From contig PUOI01000394.1 of NCBI GenBank assembly GCA_003552765.1, positions 1 through 7,528 on the forward strand: 7,528 bases of DNA, written 5' to 3'. The notes beneath the pieces are model-generated. The model worked only from the letters and a program-made list of their open reading frames with translations. It made no database searches and was not told the DNA's origin. Positions 6,220 to 7,528 of the stretch are shown one piece after another. The position numbers were made by a program, and so were the translations under genes. The stretch's first letter is position 1; each line of letters starts with the position of its first letter. This DNA comes from Candidatus Hydrogenedentota bacterium (lineage in GTDB: Bacteria > Hydrogenedentota > Hydrogenedentia > Hydrogenedentales > SLHB01).

Positions 6220-7528
6220 GTGCCAAAGTTTTCCAGAGAAGTCGTGAGTGAAGTTCTGGCCGCGAACGACATCGTGGAAGTGATTGGCGCATTCATCGAT
6301 CTGAAGGCCGCGGGCTCCAATCGTTTTGTGGGGTTGTGTCCATTTCACCAAGAAAAGACGCCTTCCTTCTCCGTTACGCGCGACCGCCAGATGTTCTATT
6401 GCTTTGGCTGCCAACGCAGCGGCGATGCGCTGTCGTTTGTGCGTGATTTCGAGGGCGTGACCTTTCTGGAAGCACTGCAAAAACTAGCCGATCGCGGCGG
6501 CGTGCGGTTGCCGGCGGTCACCGAGCGGGATGATCGCGAAACGTATCTGCGCCAGCAGGTCCTGACGCTGAACAAGTTCGCCCAACGCTTTTTCCAGGAA
6601 CACCTCGGCGATCCGTTGAAAGGCGGCCGGGGGCGGGCCCACCTCAAGGACCGTGCGCTGAAGAAGGAGACCATCCAGAAGTTTGGCCTAGGTTATGCGC
6701 CGGAAGACGGACAGGCGTTCATTCGGGCCGCCCGGCAGGAAGGCTATAAGGACGCCGTTCTGAAAGCGTCCGGCCTGGTCCGGGAGAGCGAGCGCGGGGG
6801 AAGCTACGGTTTTTTCCGCAATCGCCTGATGTTTCCCATCACCGACGGAACAGGACGGACCGTGGCCTTCGGGGGACGTGCGCTGGACGCCGAGGCTCAA
6901 GCCAAGTATATCAACACGCCAGAGAATTCGTTGTACAAGAAGGGCGGCATCCTGTATGGATTGCCCCATGCCCGCGACGCGATGCGCCGTGAGAAGCAGG
7001 CCCTGTTGGTCGAGGGTTACTTCGACTTGCTCCGCTGTCATGACGCGGGCCTCGCCCACGTGGTGGCGCCTTGCGGCACGGCGCTGACGGAAGAACAGGC
7101 CGCCTTGCTCCGCCGCCACGTGCCGGAAGTTGTCATGGTGTTTGACGGTGACAGCGCGGGCGCGCGGGCGGCGTTGCGCGGCATCGGCGTACTGGTGGGC
7201 GCGGGGTTGCGCGTGCGGGCTCTCGCATTGCCGGAGGGCCAGGATCCCGACGATTGCATTCGCGCGGAAGGCGCCGATGCGTTTCGCGAACGCGTCGCGC
7301 AAGCCAGCGGATTTGTCGATTTCTTTGTGCGCATGAATCAGGATCGTATGGGGACCGCCGAAGGGCGGTCCGAAGTCGCCCATGAACTCTTGGGCGTTTT
7401 GCAGCGCATGGAGGATGAACTCCGGCGGCAAGAGTATCTTGAGGAAGCGGCCAAGGCGCTCGGCACGAACAAATGGGACTTGCAGAAGGAATACGATCGG
7501 GTTCAACGGCGGACCCGGCGGCCTTCGC
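6220..7528 (+). CDS. dnaG: DNA primase DnaG, C-terminus beyond window
   Basis: Primase that makes RNA primers for the replication fork, acting with the DnaB helicase. The 436 codons present cover the zinc-binding domain and the whole catalytic core. Zinc ligands are C40, H43, C61 and C64 (CPFH and CFGC), the same positions as in E. coli DnaG. The RNA polymerase core carries FFRNRLMFPI (198-207), FGGR (217-220), K229 and K241 (KYINTPE, YKKGG), again matching E. coli numbering. The TOPRIM part has E265 (EGYFD), D309 and D311 (FDGDSAG), and D342 and D344 (QDPDD), the metal-binding acidic residues. All expected catalytic residues are present. The helicase-interacting C-terminal domain, roughly 140 more residues, is cut off. 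Start: GTG 6220, because the family begins directly with a PKFS-like N-terminus and the zinc ligands then align exactly; an upstream in-frame GTG (6175) lacks a ribosome site. Divergent from the exported-protein gene; in many bacteria rpoD follows dnaG. Confidence 0.98.
   Translation, partial: MPKFSREVVSEVLAANDIVEVIGAFIDLKAAGSNRFVGLCPFHQEKTPSFSVTRDRQMFYCFGCQRSGDALSFVRDFEGVTFLEALQKLADRGGVRLPAVTERDDRETYLRQQVLTLNKFAQRFFQEHLGDPLKGGRGRAHLKDRALKKETIQKFGLGYAPEDGQAFIRAARQEGYKDAVLKASGLVRESERGGSYGFFRNRLMFPITDGTGRTVAFGGRALDAEAQAKYINTPENSLYKKGGILYGLPHARDAMRREKQALLVEGYFDLLRCHDAGLAHVVAPCGTALTEEQAALLRRHVPEVVMVFDGDSAGARAALRGIGVLVGAGLRVRALALPEGQDPDDCIRAEGADAFRERVAQASGFVDFFVRMNQDRMGTAEGRSEVAHELLGVLQRMEDELRRQEYLEEAAKALGTNKWDLQKEYDRVQRRTRRPS

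Noticed and set aside
5953..6480. A 175-codon open frame on the minus strand spanning the divergent region
   Set aside because: It overlaps the dnaG N-terminus antisense, covers both promoters, and overlaps the start of the exported-protein gene in another frame. No recognisable domain.
6688..7506. A 272-codon open frame on the minus strand
   Set aside because: It lies entirely antisense to dnaG, whose conserved motifs fix the real frame. Its protein resembles no family I know, and long antisense frames are expected in GC-rich genes.

Overview
The window reads as a chromosomal segment of a GC-rich, didermal (Gram-negative type) bacterium. Four protein genes are supported: three run leftward (- strand), and a divergent dnaG runs rightward off the right edge. 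A very large secreted protein with thrombospondin type 3, BACON-like, IPT/TIG and cohesin-like parts, plus an MshEN-HDOD fusion, fits little-cultured lineages such as Hydrogenedentota, the PVC group or deltaproteobacterial relatives. That assignment is a guess from architecture and base composition; no 16S or other taxonomic marker was searched. No tRNA, rRNA, CRISPR array, transposase or phage gene is visible.

Layout, left to right. Positions 1-715 (-): the N-terminal 238 codons of an unrecognised single-pass membrane protein with a Pro/Glu-rich linker and a coiled coil, cut by the left edge. Positions 819-2228 (-): a two-module protein, an N-terminal MshEN (GspE/PilB N-terminal type) domain joined to an HDOD domain, probably a signalling or output protein of the cyclic-di-GMP world. 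Positions 2229-2557: a non-coding stretch of about 330 bases rich in hairpins, including a 59-base nested palindrome that looks like a REP/MITE-type intergenic repeat. Positions 2558-5956 (-): a 1132-residue exported multidomain protein. Positions 5957-6219: a divergent control region with two good sigma70-type promoters reading toward dnaG and two 5-6-5 palindromes. Positions 6220-7528 (+): dnaG primase, 436 codons, with zinc-binding, catalytic and metal-binding residues all present; its helicase-binding C-terminus lies beyond the window.

The genes do not form an obvious single pathway. The HDOD gene and the membrane-protein gene (103-base gap, same strand) could be co-transcribed and could act together at the envelope. 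The large exported protein is separated from them by the repeat-containing gap and is probably its own unit. dnaG is independent housekeeping. The parts most worth a second look are the degenerate c-di-GMP motif in the MshEN-HDOD protein, the nested palindromic repeat, the unusual domain order of the exported protein, and the dnaG control region. I found no convincing evidence of a defence, mobile or otherwise wholly new system.
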